Origin: Carnobacterium pleistocenium FTR1
Lineage (GTDB): Bacteria; Bacillota; Bacilli; Lactobacillales; Carnobacteriaceae
Reading direction: 5' to 3'
Length of the DNA: 64,000 nt
NCBI RefSeq assembly: GCF_000744285.1
Contig: NZ_JQLQ01000002.1
Span: 496,001 to 560,000 of the forward strand
A program made the position numbers and the translations under genes. This document shows, in pieces, positions 26,874 through 36,290 of the stretch. How positions within the stretch are numbered: the first letter of the stretch is position 1; every line of letters starts with the position of its first letter. The notes under the pieces were generated by a model. That model was not told the origin of the DNA. It saw only the letters and a list, made by a program, of their open reading frames with translations, and searched no databases.

Positions 26874-28301
26874 ATGGAAGAGAAAAAATTAGGTTTGACT
26901 CCTTTAGTTGCCCTTGTTGTAGGGTCAATTATTGGTGGTGGAATTTTTAATTTAATGTCAGATATGGCAGTTGAAGCTTCTGTAGGTCCAGTTATTATTG
27001 GTTGGGTAATCGCCGGCATAGGTATGGCCTTTTTAGCCTTTAGTTTTCAAAATTTATCAGCTAAGCGCCCTGATTTGGATGCTGGGATTTATAGTTATGC
27101 CAAAGAAGGCTTTGGGAAATATATGGGATTTAATTCCGCTTGGGGTTATTGGTTGTCAGCTTTCTTAGGAAATGTTGCTTATGGAACACTATTATTTAGT
27201 TCAATTGGGTACTTTTTCCCTGTTTTTGGAGATGGTCAAAACTTCGCTTCAGTTATTGGGGCGTCTGTCATGCTTTGGTTAGTTCATGCACTTATATTAA
27301 GAGGGGTTGAAACGGCTTCATTTATTAATACAATCGTTACGGCAGCTAAATTGATACCGTTGGCAATCTTCTTTGTGGCGATGTTCGTAGCCTTTAAATT
27401 AGATGTTTTTACAGCTGATTTCTGGGGGACAATTTCAGGAGATTTCACATTTTCAGAAGTGATGGATCAAGTTCAAGGAACAATGCTAGTAACGGTATGG
27501 GTATTTATCGGTATTGAAGGGGCCGTTGTCTTTTCTGGTCGTGCTAATAAAAAATCGGATGTTGGGAAAGCAACCATTATTGGTTTAGTGACTGTTATTT
27601 CAATTTATTTATTGACAACGATTCTATCAATGGCCGTCTTAACAAGACCTGAATTGGCAGAATTACCTCAACCCGCAATGGCTTATTTATTAGAAAGTGT
27701 TGTAGGTAAGTGGGGTGCCATACTAATTAATATTGGGGTAATCATTTCGGTATCGGGTGCTTGGCTTGCATGGACGATGTTTGCGGCTGAATTGCCTTAT
27801 CAAGCAGCTAAACAAGGTTCTTTTCCAAAGTTCTTTATTAAAGAAAATAAAAATGGCGCACCAGTCAATTCATTGATGTTTACGAATATCTTGATTCAAT
27901 TATTCCTATTTACTTTCTTGATTAGTTCAAGAGCTTATAATTTTGCCTTTTCACTAGCTTCATCAGCTATTCTGATTCCTTATGCGTTTACCGCATTCTA
28001 TCAATTAAAACTTTCACTGATGGAAAAAAGTACAACTCCACGTCGCAATCAAAATATTTTTGTTGGAGTAGTTGCAAGTATCTATGCAGTTTGGTTGATT
28101 TATGCAGGGGGAGTAGATTACTTGCTCTTAACCATGTTATTGTATGCACCAGGAATCATCATTTATGCTTGGGTACAAAAAGAGAATAAAGAAAAAATCT
28201 TTACTAAAATTGAATGGGTTGCAGCAGGAGTTGTCGTAGCTCTCTTCTTGTTAGCCATCTTCCAAATAGTAACTGGTACAATTGATATCAGTAATATGTA
28301 A
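26874..28301 (+). CDS. arcD: Arginine/ornithine antiporter
   Basis: A 475-residue APC-superfamily transporter with about 12 membrane helices and the conserved first-helix motif VGSIIGGGIFNLMSDM. It exchanges external arginine for internal ornithine without energy cost. Residues such as GVETASFINTIVTAAKLIP in helix 5 are typical of ArcD. ATG 26874 is used, after GGAGGAG at 26859. It sits between arcB and arcC in the ADI operon. No second antiporter gene is seen. Confidence 0.95.
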   Translation: MEEKKLGLTPLVALVVGSIIGGGIFNLMSDMAVEASVGPVIIGWVIAGIGMAFLAFSFQNLSAKRPDLDAGIYSYAKEGFGKYMGFNSAWGYWLSAFLGNVAYGTLLFSSIGYFFPVFGDGQNFASVIGASVMLWLVHALILRGVETASFINTIVTAAKLIPLAIFFVAMFVAFKLDVFTADFWGTISGDFTFSEVMDQVQGTMLVTVWVFIGIEGAVVFSGRANKKSDVGKATIIGLVTVISIYLLTTILSMAVLTRPELAELPQPAMAYLLESVVGKWGAILINIGVIISVSGAWLAWTMFAAELPYQAAKQGSFPKFFIKENKNGAPVNSLMFTNILIQLFLFTFLISSRAYNFAFSLASSAILIPYAFTAFYQLKLSLMEKSTTPRRNQNIFVGVVASIYAVWLIYAGGVDYLLLTMLLYAPGIIIYAWVQKENKEKIFTKIEWVAAGVVVALFLLAIFQIVTGTIDISNM

Positions 28302-28316
28302 AGGAATGTGATAAAT

Positions 28317-29258
28317 ATGGGGAAAAGAAAAATTGTCGTAGCTTTAGGCGGGAATGCTATATTGTCAAACGATGCAAGTGCTCAAGCCCAACAGAAAGCT
28401 CTTGAAGAAACAGCCGAATATTTGGTCAAATTTATTGAAAATGGAGACGATTTAGTTATTTCGCATGGCAATGGTCCACAAGTAGGCAACTTATTGTTGC
28501 AGCAAAACGCAACAAATAGCGTTAAAAATCCAGCTATGCCATTAGATACATGCGTAGCTATGACGCAAGGAAGCATTGGGTATTGGATGCAAAATGCTCT
28601 TTCACGTGCATTAGAAAAACGAAATCTAACGAATCAAGTTGTTTCACTGATCACTCAAGTAATCGTAGATGAAGCTGATCCAGCCTTTAAAAATCCAAGT
28701 AAGCCAATTGGTCCATTTCTATCTGAGGCAGAAGCTAAAGCAGAAATGGAACATTCGCAAGCAATCTTTAAAGAAGATGCAGGGAGAGGTTGGCGTAAAG
28801 TGGTTCCTTCTCCAAAACCAATCAGTATAAAGGAATATGTTGTGATCAATCAATTGGTCGAAAACGGCGTGATTCCTATTACAGTTGGCGGAGGTGGGAT
28901 CCCCGTTGTGAAAAAGGGCAATGAAATAAGAGGGGTAGAAGCCGTTATTGATAAAGATTTCGCCTCTCAAAAATTAGCAGAATTGATCCAAGCCGATTTG
29001 TTGGTTATTTTAACAGGAGTAGATAATGTATACGTCAATTTTAATAAGCCTGATCAAAAGCAACTTAATGAAGTTTCCGTTGAAGAAATGAAAGGTTATA
29101 TTGCGGAAAATCAATTTTTGGCAGGAAGTATGTTGCCAAAAGTTGAAGCTGCCATTGCTTTTGTCGAAAACTCAAAAGATGGAAAAGCCATCATTACTTC
29201 TTTAGAAAATATCGAATCTGTATTAACAGAAGGAGCAGGAACGATTATTACAAAATGA
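28317..29258 (+). CDS. arcC: Carbamate kinase
   Basis: ArcC converts carbamoyl phosphate and ADP to ATP, carbon dioxide and ammonia, the energy-yielding end of the ADI pathway. The 313-residue amino-acid-kinase-fold protein has VVALGGNAI at the N-terminus, [26 protein letters not shown] and [13 protein letters not shown] 28317 is preferred over GTG 28308, which lies only two bases from AAGGA. It ends the operon and is followed by a strong terminator at 29288. Confidence 0.97.
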   Translation: MGKRKIVVALGGNAILSNDASAQAQQKALEETAEYLVKFIENGDDLVISHGNGPQVGNLLLQQNATNSVKNPAMPLDTCVAMTQGSIGYWMQNALSRALEKRNLTNQVVSLITQVIVDEADPAFKNPSKPIGPFLSEAEAKAEMEHSQAIFKEDAGRGWRKVVPSPKPISIKEYVVINQLVENGVIPITVGGGGIPVVKKGNEIRGVEAVIDKDFASQKLAELIQADLLVILTGVDNVYVNFNKPDQKQLNEVSVEEMKGYIAENQFLAGSMLPKVEAAIAFVENSKDGKAIITSLENIESVLTEGAGTIITK

Positions 29259-29287
29259 AGTAAGCGCTATTAGAAATGCCACATAAT

Positions 29288-29329
29288 AAAGCAAAAAAGC
29301 CCGTTTCTATAAGGGCTTTTTTTGCTTTT
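29288..29329 (+). terminator. Terminator of the arc operon
   Basis: AAAGCAAAAAAGCCC (29288-29302) pairs with GGGCTTTTTTTGCTTT (29313-29328). Classic strong intrinsic terminator, separating arcC from the Crp/Fnr regulator. Confidence 0.88.
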
Positions 29330-29419
29330 ATGGTACAATGATATTGTGAATATTTTATCTATCGCTTTTTATTCAAGCTATTAGTAGAGTGAAAAAATGT
29401 CAGATTTAGGGGTGTTTTG

Positions 29420-30124
29420 ATGACAACTATTCAAAAAAGAATGATTAATTTATACGAACTACGTTATAAACCAATCTTTTCAGAATTTACGGATCCCGAA
29501 TTTAATCATCTTTGCAAAAATATGTATCTCCGCAAGTATAAAAAAGGGCAAGTCTTGTTTGATGAAGGCGATATCCGGGAGAAAATATATTATTTAGTTA
29601 GTGGATTGGTTAGACTCGAAAAATATGATGAGAGTGCCTTTTACACGTATACAGATTATGTGAAAAAAGAAACGATATTTCCTTATGGAGGTATGTTCTC
29701 CGACGAAGCATATCACTATTCTGCGATTGCTGTGACAGATATTGAACTGTACTATATGCCAACAACGATTTTTGAAAATAGTATTGCTGACAATCCAAAA
29801 CAAATGATTTATTTCTATCATAAATTATCTAAAATTCTTGAAAGTCATGAAAGAAGAGTACAATACATGGTCGTATCAAATGCGACCAATCGTATTATTA
29901 AAACATTGAACTATTTGATGAAAGAGTTGGGGGATTACACAAACCCGACCATGGTCAATATCCCCTATCCTATAACAATTAATGAAGTAGCAAATATTAG
30001 TGGCTGTTCAAGAGAAACTGTAGGAAATACAATTAAAAAGTTAAAAGAAATGGATAAATTAGCCTATGAGCACAAACTTTTTTTATTCAAAGACCTGGTT
30101 TATTTTAATTCCTATACAGAATGA
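29420..30124 (+). CDS. Crp/Fnr family regulator, probably ArcR
   Basis: A 234-residue regulator with an N-terminal cyclic-nucleotide-binding-like barrel (KGQVLFDEGDIREKIYYLVSGLVRLEKY) and a C-terminal Crp helix-turn-helix (TINEVANISGCSRETVGNTIKKLKEM). No Fnr-type cysteine cluster is visible. Crp/Fnr proteins called ArcR activate arc operons in lactic acid bacteria and staphylococci, and the position directly after arcC supports that role. It is transcribed separately from arcC. ATG 29420 follows AGGGGTG. Confidence 0.85.
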   Translation: MTTIQKRMINLYELRYKPIFSEFTDPEFNHLCKNMYLRKYKKGQVLFDEGDIREKIYYLVSGLVRLEKYDESAFYTYTDYVKKETIFPYGGMFSDEAYHYSAIAVTDIELYYMPTTIFENSIADNPKQMIYFYHKLSKILESHERRVQYMVVSNATNRIIKTLNYLMKELGDYTNPTMVNIPYPITINEVANISGCSRETVGNTIKKLKEMDKLAYEHKLFLFKDLVYFNSYTE

Positions 30125-30214
30125 ACCAGTGATTTGTCATTGAAGTTTAACGTTGCCAAGAATTCTTAAAGAAGGGGAAGTCTCTTGGCAGCTCTATGTA
30201 AAATGGAGTGGGTG

Positions 30215-30410
30215 CTTCAAATTAAAATTTCTTCTGGAATAGATGGGTTTGCTTGTGAAGCTATGGGAACATCTGTAAGCCTGTAGTTTTACCGACTTTC
30301 AAGCTTCAAATAAACCGTAATCGCTAAAGTGTTAACGGTTTATAATTCTCATTGAATCCTATGCATGGCTACAAGCAGCTCTTTTCCTCCCAAAATTTTG
30401 AGTGTGTCAT
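30215..30410 (+). repeat. Dispersed hairpin repeat, copy 2
   Basis: This stretch of the 458-base gap (30125-30582) has no gene. Bases 30215-30283 match, in inverted orientation, 44440-44500, and 30296-30390 match 44104-44200 (inverted) and 21180-21270. TAAACCG (30310-30316) and CGGTTTA (30335-30341) form an internal stem. Compared with the 44-kb copy it lacks a central segment of about 220 bases. Upstream, TGCCAAGA/TCTTGGCA near 30154-30190 is a further small hairpin. Confidence 0.7.
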
Positions 30411-30582
30411 TTAATATATTTATTCACACCTAAAATTAGACAGTCAATCTTTTGAATATTTTTTTATTTTAGGGTACAGCATGGCCGATACTTTCCTAGT
30501 ACTCTAAAAAACTCTGTGGTACTATTAGGTTTGAGAAAACCTTTTCATTAATCAATATAGAAAATTAGTAGGAGGAAAATAC

Positions 30583-31440
30583 ATGATGTATGGCGCAATT
30601 GAAGCAGGTGGAACAAAATTTGTTTGTGCAGTTAGTGATAAGCAGTTAGAGATAAAAGAACGTGTGAGTATTCCGACTACCACCCCTGAAGAAACTCTTA
30701 AACAGGTGTTTGATTTTTTTGATCAATACACGTTGAAATCTATCGGGATTGGTTCTTTTGGGCCTATCGATGTGAATGAGAAATCGGCTACATATGGCTA
30801 TGTGACTTCAACTCCTAAAACAGCATGGAAAAATTTTGATTTTCTAGGAGCAGTTAAACGGCAGTATGAAATTCCTGTGGCTTGGACGACAGATGTAAAT
30901 GCAGCTGCATATGGGGAATATAAAAAAGGAAGTGCCCGTGGGACAGAAAGTTGCTTATACTTAACCATTGGAACAGGTATTGGTGGCGGAGCAGTCGTTG
31001 GCGGCAAAGTATTGAATGGTTTTGGTCATCCAGAGATGGGACATCTTTTGGTTAGTATGCACCCTGATGATAATTTTAAAGGTGTTTGCCCATATCATGG
31101 GAATTGCTTAGAAGGTATTGCTGCTGGTCCGGCTATCGAAAAACGATACGGCAAAAAAGGAAATGAATTAGCGGAAGATCAAAGAGTTTGGGAAATAGAA
31201 GCTTTTTATTTAGCACAAGCTTTAGTAAATTATACTTTAATTCTTAGTCCTGAAAAAATCATTTTGGGTGGGGGCGTTATGAAACAAACGCAACTGCTTT
31301 CTTTAGTCAAAAAAGAATTCACTAAATTGATGGCGGGATATGTCAACACCCCTGCTTTAGATGAGTACATTGTAATGCCTGAACTTGAGGATAATGCCGG
31401 AATCGTAGGTTGTTTACTTATGGCTAGTGAAAAAGACTAA
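30583..31440 (+). CDS. ROK family sugar kinase (fructokinase-like)
   Basis: A 285-residue ROK kinase with the N-terminal phosphate loop GAIEAGGTKFVCAV, the sugar/ATP region LTIGTGIGGGAVVGG and the zinc site GHPEMGH-x-CPYHGNCLEG. It resembles ScrK/GmuE-type fructokinases that make fructose-6-phosphate. Substrate is not proven. It stands alone, with TAGGAGGA before the ATGATG start and a strong terminator after it. A second in-frame ATG at 30586 is equally usable. Confidence 0.88.
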   Translation: MMYGAIEAGGTKFVCAVSDKQLEIKERVSIPTTTPEETLKQVFDFFDQYTLKSIGIGSFGPIDVNEKSATYGYVTSTPKTAWKNFDFLGAVKRQYEIPVAWTTDVNAAAYGEYKKGSARGTESCLYLTIGTGIGGGAVVGGKVLNGFGHPEMGHLLVSMHPDDNFKGVCPYHGNCLEGIAAGPAIEKRYGKKGNELAEDQRVWEIEAFYLAQALVNYTLILSPEKIILGGGVMKQTQLLSLVKKEFTKLMAGYVNTPALDEYIVMPELEDNAGIVGCLLMASEKD

Positions 31441-31484
31441 AAATATTGCGTGATAAGTTAATTAAACTATCATCACTAAAAATT

Positions 31485-31523
31485 AAAGAACCCTCTCAAA
31501 AATTTATTTTGAGAGGGTTCTTT
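31485..31523 (+). terminator. Terminator after the ROK kinase
   Basis: AAAGAACCCTCTCAAAA pairs with TTTTGAGAGGGTTCTTT around a short loop. Perfect 17-bp stem ending in T-rich sequence. Confidence 0.85.
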
Positions 31524-31600
31524 AGTTCAAAGTCATTTATTATTTATTTAGCCAAAATTCAGGTACAATAACAAAGTGGTAAGTTAAAGGGGGAAATCAA

Positions 31601-32260
31601 ATGGAAACCTACAAACGTCTACCCAATCATATAGGCATTATTCCAGATGGAAATAGAAGATGGGCTCAAAAGCAAGGGTTTGAAAAAAAAGAAGGCTATA
31701 AATTTGGTGTAGAACCTGGATTGGAACTGTATCATCTTTGTTTAGCATTAGGCATTAAGGAAATGACTTTTTATGGATTTACGGTAGATAATACTAAACG
31801 CCCAACAGAACAAACACAAGCTTTTCAAAAAGCTTGTGTTGATGCGGTGAATGTATTGAAAGATAAAGATGCAGAAATATTGGTCATTGGAAATACGGAT
31901 TCTCCACTGTTCCCAAAAGAGCTACTGCCTTACACTAAAAGAACTAAATCTGGAAAAGGTTTAATGAAAATTAATTTCTTAATAAACTACGGTTGGAGTT
32001 GGGATTTGAATTATGGTATGAAACAAGCAAATTTTGATCCAAAAGGTGACATTACCAAAACAATTGCTTCTTCAGATATCTCAAGAATGGATCTTATCAT
32101 TCGATGGGGTGGTAGAAGAAGATTAAGTGGCTTTTTACCGGTTCAATCAATTTATTCTGATTTCTATGTAGCCGATGAACTATGGCCAGATTACAATACT
32201 AGTCAAGTCCATGCGGCATTACAATGGTACCAAGATCAAGACGTTACACTAGGTGGTTAA
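31601..32260 (+). CDS. Divergent cis-prenyltransferase (UppS-like paralogue)
   Basis: A 219-residue member of the undecaprenyl diphosphate synthase family: HIGIIPDGNRRWA (DGN-xRWA), GFTVDNTKRP and a C-terminal RLSGFLPVQSIYSDFYVADELWPDY. Two positions normally conserved differ by eye. The GHxxG histidine reads GYKFG, and the glutamate of GGExR reads WGGRRR. It is shorter than housekeeping UppS (about 250 aa) and is a lone gene, not next to cdsA or dxr. It may make a shorter or different polyprenyl product. The essential uppS should lie elsewhere. Confidence 0.83.
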   Translation: METYKRLPNHIGIIPDGNRRWAQKQGFEKKEGYKFGVEPGLELYHLCLALGIKEMTFYGFTVDNTKRPTEQTQAFQKACVDAVNVLKDKDAEILVIGNTDSPLFPKELLPYTKRTKSGKGLMKINFLINYGWSWDLNYGMKQANFDPKGDITKTIASSDISRMDLIIRWGGRRRLSGFLPVQSIYSDFYVADELWPDYNTSQVHAALQWYQDQDVTLGG

Positions 32261-32293
32261 AAGTTTTGAAAAAAAAGTATAGTAATGCAAATG

Positions 32294-32340
32294 AAATGAA
32301 GTAAGTCTAATCTTATTAGGGTTAGATTTGCTTCATTTTT
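32294..32340 (+). terminator. Terminator after the UppS-like gene
   Basis: AAATGAAG (32294-32301) pairs with CTTCATTT (32331-32338) and TCTAA pairs with TTAGA inside, followed by T-rich sequence. Confidence 0.8.
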
Positions 32341-32370
32341 GTAAATTTTTAAGCTGAGCACAGAGTGTGA

Positions 32371-32384
32371 AGAAAACGATTTCA
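32371..32384. promoter_or_regulatory. cre box upstream of the ascorbate-type PTS operon
   Basis: AGAAAACGATTTCA matches the CcpA site consensus TGWAANCGNTNWCA at all but the first base. It lies 75 bases before the regulator start, so carbon catabolite repression of this operon is likely. Confidence 0.6.
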
Positions 32385-32458
32385 AAGATTGGGTTTAAAC
32401 TTTATTGATATAAAACGGCTGGTCTATTATAGTTGGTTTATGAAGAGGAGGTACTCTT

Positions 32459-34501
32459 TTGTTTGATGAAAGAGCTTACAGGTTATTCGAAGAAATAACT
32501 GTACATGATAAAATAAGTGAATATGAAGTGATGAGAGTATTAAATCTAACTGAAAGACAATTTCAATATGATTTTGATAAGGTGAATGATGCACTTCAAA
32601 TGATGAATTTACCCGTGATTAGAATGGAAGAAAAAATTTTTTTGGTTGATAACGTATTAAAGAAACGAATCGAAATCGGAATGCCTTTGAATATCAACGC
32701 AAATCAATTTGTGATACCTGAAGAGACACGAAGTCTTTTGATTTGTTTATATACTTATATTAGAAGTGAAGCATTATCGAATTACCACTATCAATTATTA
32801 TTGGGTGTAAGTAAAAATACGGCTTTGACTGATGTGAAAAAAGCAAAAATTTACTGTGAAGAGTGGGATATCAGTTTAGTTTATTCTAGAAGGGAGGGCT
32901 ACCATTTCGAAGGAACTGAAAATAGAAAATGGCAATTCGTTTCATATTGTATCGATTACTTATTATCACAACCTATAGGTAAAGAACTTATTATATTGGT
33001 TATTAAAGCTTGGCGTAAAGAAGTAGATTTAGTACTTGTCCAGCAAGCAGTAGATGAATTAATAAAAAAAAGTAACTTGAAACTGGTTAAGAGTAGAAAA
33101 GCAGAAATGATTTTTCATATTCTTTTTGTTAAATTAAGAAATAAAACGGAAAAATTTCGCTATACTGAATTTGAAAAACGATTATTACAAAGACAATTAT
33201 TATTTGAAAACGGGAAACAATTAGCGATATCTTTATTTAACGAGGAAAATGGAATGATTACTTATTTTTTAACTATTCAGTTATTGATTACAAGGGAAGA
33301 GATAGAGGATAAGGCAGAACCCTTTCTTGATGAATTAGCAGGACAAATCATTGAAGAATTTGAAAAAAACACCTTATTGCCGATGCACTATAAAAAACAA
33401 TTAAAAAGTAGTTTGTACGATCACCTTGTTCCAGCATTTTTTAGAATTACATTTGGAATTCCACTAGTAAATCCAATGGTATCCAGAATTAAAATAGAGT
33501 ACGCAGATTTATTTGAGTTTGTAAAAAGAGCGTTAAATCCTTTGTCAGCTTTAACGGGAAAACTGATTAGTGAGACTGAAATAAGTTTTTTCACACTACA
33601 TTTTGGCAGTTACCTAGAAAAAAACAAAAAAAAAGAACCAGAGAAAATAAATGCATTAATCGTTTGTTCAAATGGTGTTAGTACTTCAATTATGCTTCGT
33701 TCACAATTGCAGGATATGTTTTCTCATATCCAGTTTTCACGAGTGCATACTATCGAGCAAATCCAGCATATTCCAATCACTGATTATGATTTGATTTTCT
33801 CAACAATAGAGGTTATTTCAATTAAACCGGTTTACAGAGTGAAGCCATTATTAACGGATATTGAAAAAAATAATCTTATCCAATCTGTGGCTAATCAATT
33901 TCCAAGATTAAATTTAAAAAATATTTCAATTGATCAGTTAATGAAGATTATTCATAAATATACAGAAGTAAAAGATGAAGAAAAAATGCTATCAGAATTA
34001 ATCAATCTCATTCATTCAGGAGAAATAGAAAAGGAGAGTTATAAGCCCATGCTTTCAGAATTATTAACTAAAGATATGATTCAATTTGCAAATGAAGAAA
34101 TGGATTGGAAAAAGGCTATAGCTAAAGCAGCTCAGCCTTTAGTTGATTTCAATAAAGTTCAATCAAAATATGTTGAAGCAATGATAAAAAATGTAGAAGA
34201 AATTGGAACTTACATTCATATAGGTAAAGGAATTGCAATCCCACATGCAAGACCTGAAGCAGGTGTAAATAGTCTAGGTATCTCTTTCTTGAGAACGACT
34301 ACTCCTGTACTACTATTGGACAAGGAAGAGCATAAAATAGATATTTTTATCTGTTTAGCCGCTATCGATAACCAAGCTCATTTAAAAGCTTTAGCACAAA
34401 TCACGAAACTTTTAAGTAATGATACAACGTTAAATGCAATTAAAAATTCAACAACAGTAGAAGAGATCATTAGTATCATAAAAAAAGGAGAAGATGAATA
34501 A
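32459..34501 (+). CDS. PRD-containing PTS regulator with EIIB-like and EIIA domains
   Basis: A 680-residue BglG/MtlR-type regulator. In order: N-terminal helix-turn-helix domains (about 1-90), two PTS regulation domains (about 170-390), an EIIB-like domain with NALIVCSNGVSTS (C403), and an EIIA domain of the mannitol/fructose class with the phosphorylatable histidine in IPHARPEAG (H596). It should sense PTS phosphorylation and activate the downstream EIIB and EIIC genes. No separate EIIA gene follows, so its EIIA domain may also serve transport. The start is TTG 32459 behind GAGGAGGT. The stop overlaps the next ATG. Confidence 0.87.
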   Translation: MFDERAYRLFEEITVHDKISEYEVMRVLNLTERQFQYDFDKVNDALQMMNLPVIRMEEKIFLVDNVLKKRIEIGMPLNINANQFVIPEETRSLLICLYTYIRSEALSNYHYQLLLGVSKNTALTDVKKAKIYCEEWDISLVYSRREGYHFEGTENRKWQFVSYCIDYLLSQPIGKELIILVIKAWRKEVDLVLVQQAVDELIKKSNLKLVKSRKAEMIFHILFVKLRNKTEKFRYTEFEKRLLQRQLLFENGKQLAISLFNEENGMITYFLTIQLLITREEIEDKAEPFLDELAGQIIEEFEKNTLLPMHYKKQLKSSLYDHLVPAFFRITFGIPLVNPMVSRIKIEYADLFEFVKRALNPLSALTGKLISETEISFFTLHFGSYLEKNKKKEPEKINALIVCSNGVSTSIMLRSQLQDMFSHIQFSRVHTIEQIQHIPITDYDLIFSTIEVISIKPVYRVKPLLTDIEKNNLIQSVANQFPRLNLKNISIDQLMKIIHKYTEVKDEEKMLSELINLIHSGEIEKESYKPMLSELLTKDMIQFANEEMDWKKAIAKAAQPLVDFNKVQSKYVEAMIKNVEEIGTYIHIGKGIAIPHARPEAGVNSLGISFLRTTTPVLLLDKEEHKIDIFICLAAIDNQAHLKALAQITKLLSNDTTLNAIKNSTTVEEIISIIKKGEDE

Positions 34502-34782
34502 TGAAAATTTTAGCAGTTTGTGGCCAAGGATTAGGAACGAGTTTTATGGTGGAAATGAATATTAACCAGGTATTGGATGAACTAGGAGTTAAAGATGTAG
34601 AGGTATCACATTCTGACTTGAGTTCTGCGCAATCAGGAGATGCAGATGTATTTTTCTTAGCTAAAGATATTGCTGAAGGCGGCGAACAATTGGGAAACAT
34701 TGTAATTTTAGACAGTATTATTGATATTGATGAGTTAAGAGTAAAAGTGAAAAAATCTCTTGAAGAAAATGGTGTGCTTTAA
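34501..34782 (+). CDS. PTS EIIB, ascorbate (UlaB/SgaB) type
   Basis: A 93-residue EIIB subunit with the phosphocysteine loop VCGQGLGTSFM (C7). It passes phosphate from EIIA to the sugar carried by EIIC. It overlaps the regulator stop by one base (TAATG), so the two are translationally coupled. The partner EIIC follows after 46 bases. The ascorbate/galactitol class is assigned from the EIIC. The true substrate could be another pentose-like sugar acid. Confidence 0.9.
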   Translation: MKILAVCGQGLGTSFMVEMNINQVLDELGVKDVEVSHSDLSSAQSGDADVFFLAKDIAEGGEQLGNIVILDSIIDIDELRVKVKKSLEENGVL

Positions 34783-34828
34783 AACTAATGCAATAAAAAT
34801 TATTAAATGAATAGGAGATAGAAAAAAT

Positions 34829-36181
34829 ATGAATACTCTAATTGACATTTTAAGTGCACCCTCCATTCTTGTTGCTTTTATTGCACTTGTGGGCCTGCTG
34901 GTTCAAAAGAAAAAAACATCAGATGTTATAAAAGGTACGGTTAAAACGTTTGTTGGTTTCTTAGTCATACAAGCAGGAGCAGGAATACTAGAAACTTCTT
35001 TAGCACCATTTGGTTTAATGTTTCAAGAAGCTTTTAATATAGCAGGAGTCGTACCAAATAATGAAGCAATTGTTGCATTAGCATTAACTGAATATGGAAC
35101 AAATACTGCTTTAATTATGTTTTTCGGAATGGTTGCTAATATTTTAATTGCACGATTTACTAGATTTAAATACATCTTTTTGACAGGACATCATACTTTA
35201 TATATGGCGTGTATGTTAGCTGTAATAATGGCTGTAGCTGGATTTAATACCATTCCGCTAATTATCGCAGGATCGGTAGCATTAGGTATTATTATGACGT
35301 TATCTCCAGCTATCGTTCAACCTTTTATGCGTGAATTAACTGGGAATGACAATGTTGCGCTAGGACATTTTAGCGCAGTAGGATATGCAGTAAGTGGATA
35401 TATTGGAAGAATTTTTAAGAAAGATAAAGAACATTCTACTGAAAATATTAATTTTCCAAAAGGTCTTGGTTTTTTACGAGACAGCACAGTAAGTATTGCA
35501 ATTACTATGATTGTTATGTATTTCATTGTTGCTTTATTTGCAGGTCCTGAATTCATTGAATCAGAACTAAGTGGAGGAACAAATTTCTTAGTATTTTCAT
35601 TGATTCAAGCTGGTAACTTTGCAGCAGGTGTATTTGTAATTTTAGCTGGTGTTCGTCTAGTTTTAGCCGAAATTGTACCTGCATTTAAAGGGATTTCTAC
35701 AAAATTAGTTCCAAATGCAAAACCTGCTCTTGATGTTCCTATTATCTTTACGTTTGCTCCCAATGCTGTATTGATCGGTTTTTTCTCTAGTTTCATAGGT
35801 GGAATCGTTAGTTTAGCTATCATGTTAGCAGTTGGAAGTACAGTTATATTACCAGGAGTAGTTCCACATTTCTTTACAGGAGCTGCCGCTGGCGTATTTG
35901 GAAATACAACAGGTGGAATTAAAGGATCAGTAGCTGGCTCATTTGTTAATGGTGTGATTGTTTCTTTCTTGCCGTTATTCTTAATGCCAGTATTAGGAGA
36001 TTTAGGTTTTGCAAGTACAACATTCTCTGATGCTGACTTTGGAGTTAGTGGTCTATTTTTTGGAGCATTAGCTAACTATGCAGGACCTATTGCCATCGTT
36101 GTAAGTTTAATTATGATTCTTGTATTAATGGCTATACCTTTTAAAAAGAAAACAGCTGAAGTAGAACCTAAAAAAGGCTAA
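34829..36181 (+). CDS. PTS EIIC, ascorbate (UlaA/SgaT) type
   Basis: A 450-residue membrane permease with 10-11 helices and UlaA-family stretches (GFLVIQAGAGILETSLAPFG, ALTEYGTNTALIMFFG, FTGAAAGVFGNTTGGIKG). It imports its sugar with phosphorylation by the neighbouring EIIB. A terminator follows at 36226, then a PHP phosphatase gene. Genes for ascorbate-6-phosphate breakdown (ulaG, ulaD, ulaE, ulaF) are absent, so ascorbate itself is uncertain as substrate. Confidence 0.9.
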   Translation: MNTLIDILSAPSILVAFIALVGLLVQKKKTSDVIKGTVKTFVGFLVIQAGAGILETSLAPFGLMFQEAFNIAGVVPNNEAIVALALTEYGTNTALIMFFGMVANILIARFTRFKYIFLTGHHTLYMACMLAVIMAVAGFNTIPLIIAGSVALGIIMTLSPAIVQPFMRELTGNDNVALGHFSAVGYAVSGYIGRIFKKDKEHSTENINFPKGLGFLRDSTVSIAITMIVMYFIVALFAGPEFIESELSGGTNFLVFSLIQAGNFAAGVFVILAGVRLVLAEIVPAFKGISTKLVPNAKPALDVPIIFTFAPNAVLIGFFSSFIGGIVSLAIMLAVGSTVILPGVVPHFFTGAAAGVFGNTTGGIKGSVAGSFVNGVIVSFLPLFLMPVLGDLGFASTTFSDADFGVSGLFFGALANYAGPIAIVVSLIMILVLMAIPFKKKTAEVEPKKG

Positions 36182-36225
36182 TTGTTAAAAAAAAGAGAGA
36201 ATTAAATGATTTTGTATTAAACTAG

Positions 36226-36264
36226 AATAAGATAATCCAATCAATTGGGGTTATCTTATTTTTT
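36226..36264 (+). terminator. Terminator after the EIIC gene
   Basis: AATAAGATAATCC (36226-36238) pairs with GGGTTATCTTATT (one G-U), followed by T6. The next start codon is only 27 bases away, so some read-through to the PHP gene is possible. Confidence 0.75.
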
Positions 36265-36290
36265 AGCAATAGATTAAGGAGTAGACTATT

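Noticed and set aside
30484-30491. GCCGATAC, a sigma-28-like -10 before the ROK kinase
   Set aside because: No TAAA-like -35 at the right spacing (TATT found), and a sugar kinase is not an expected target.
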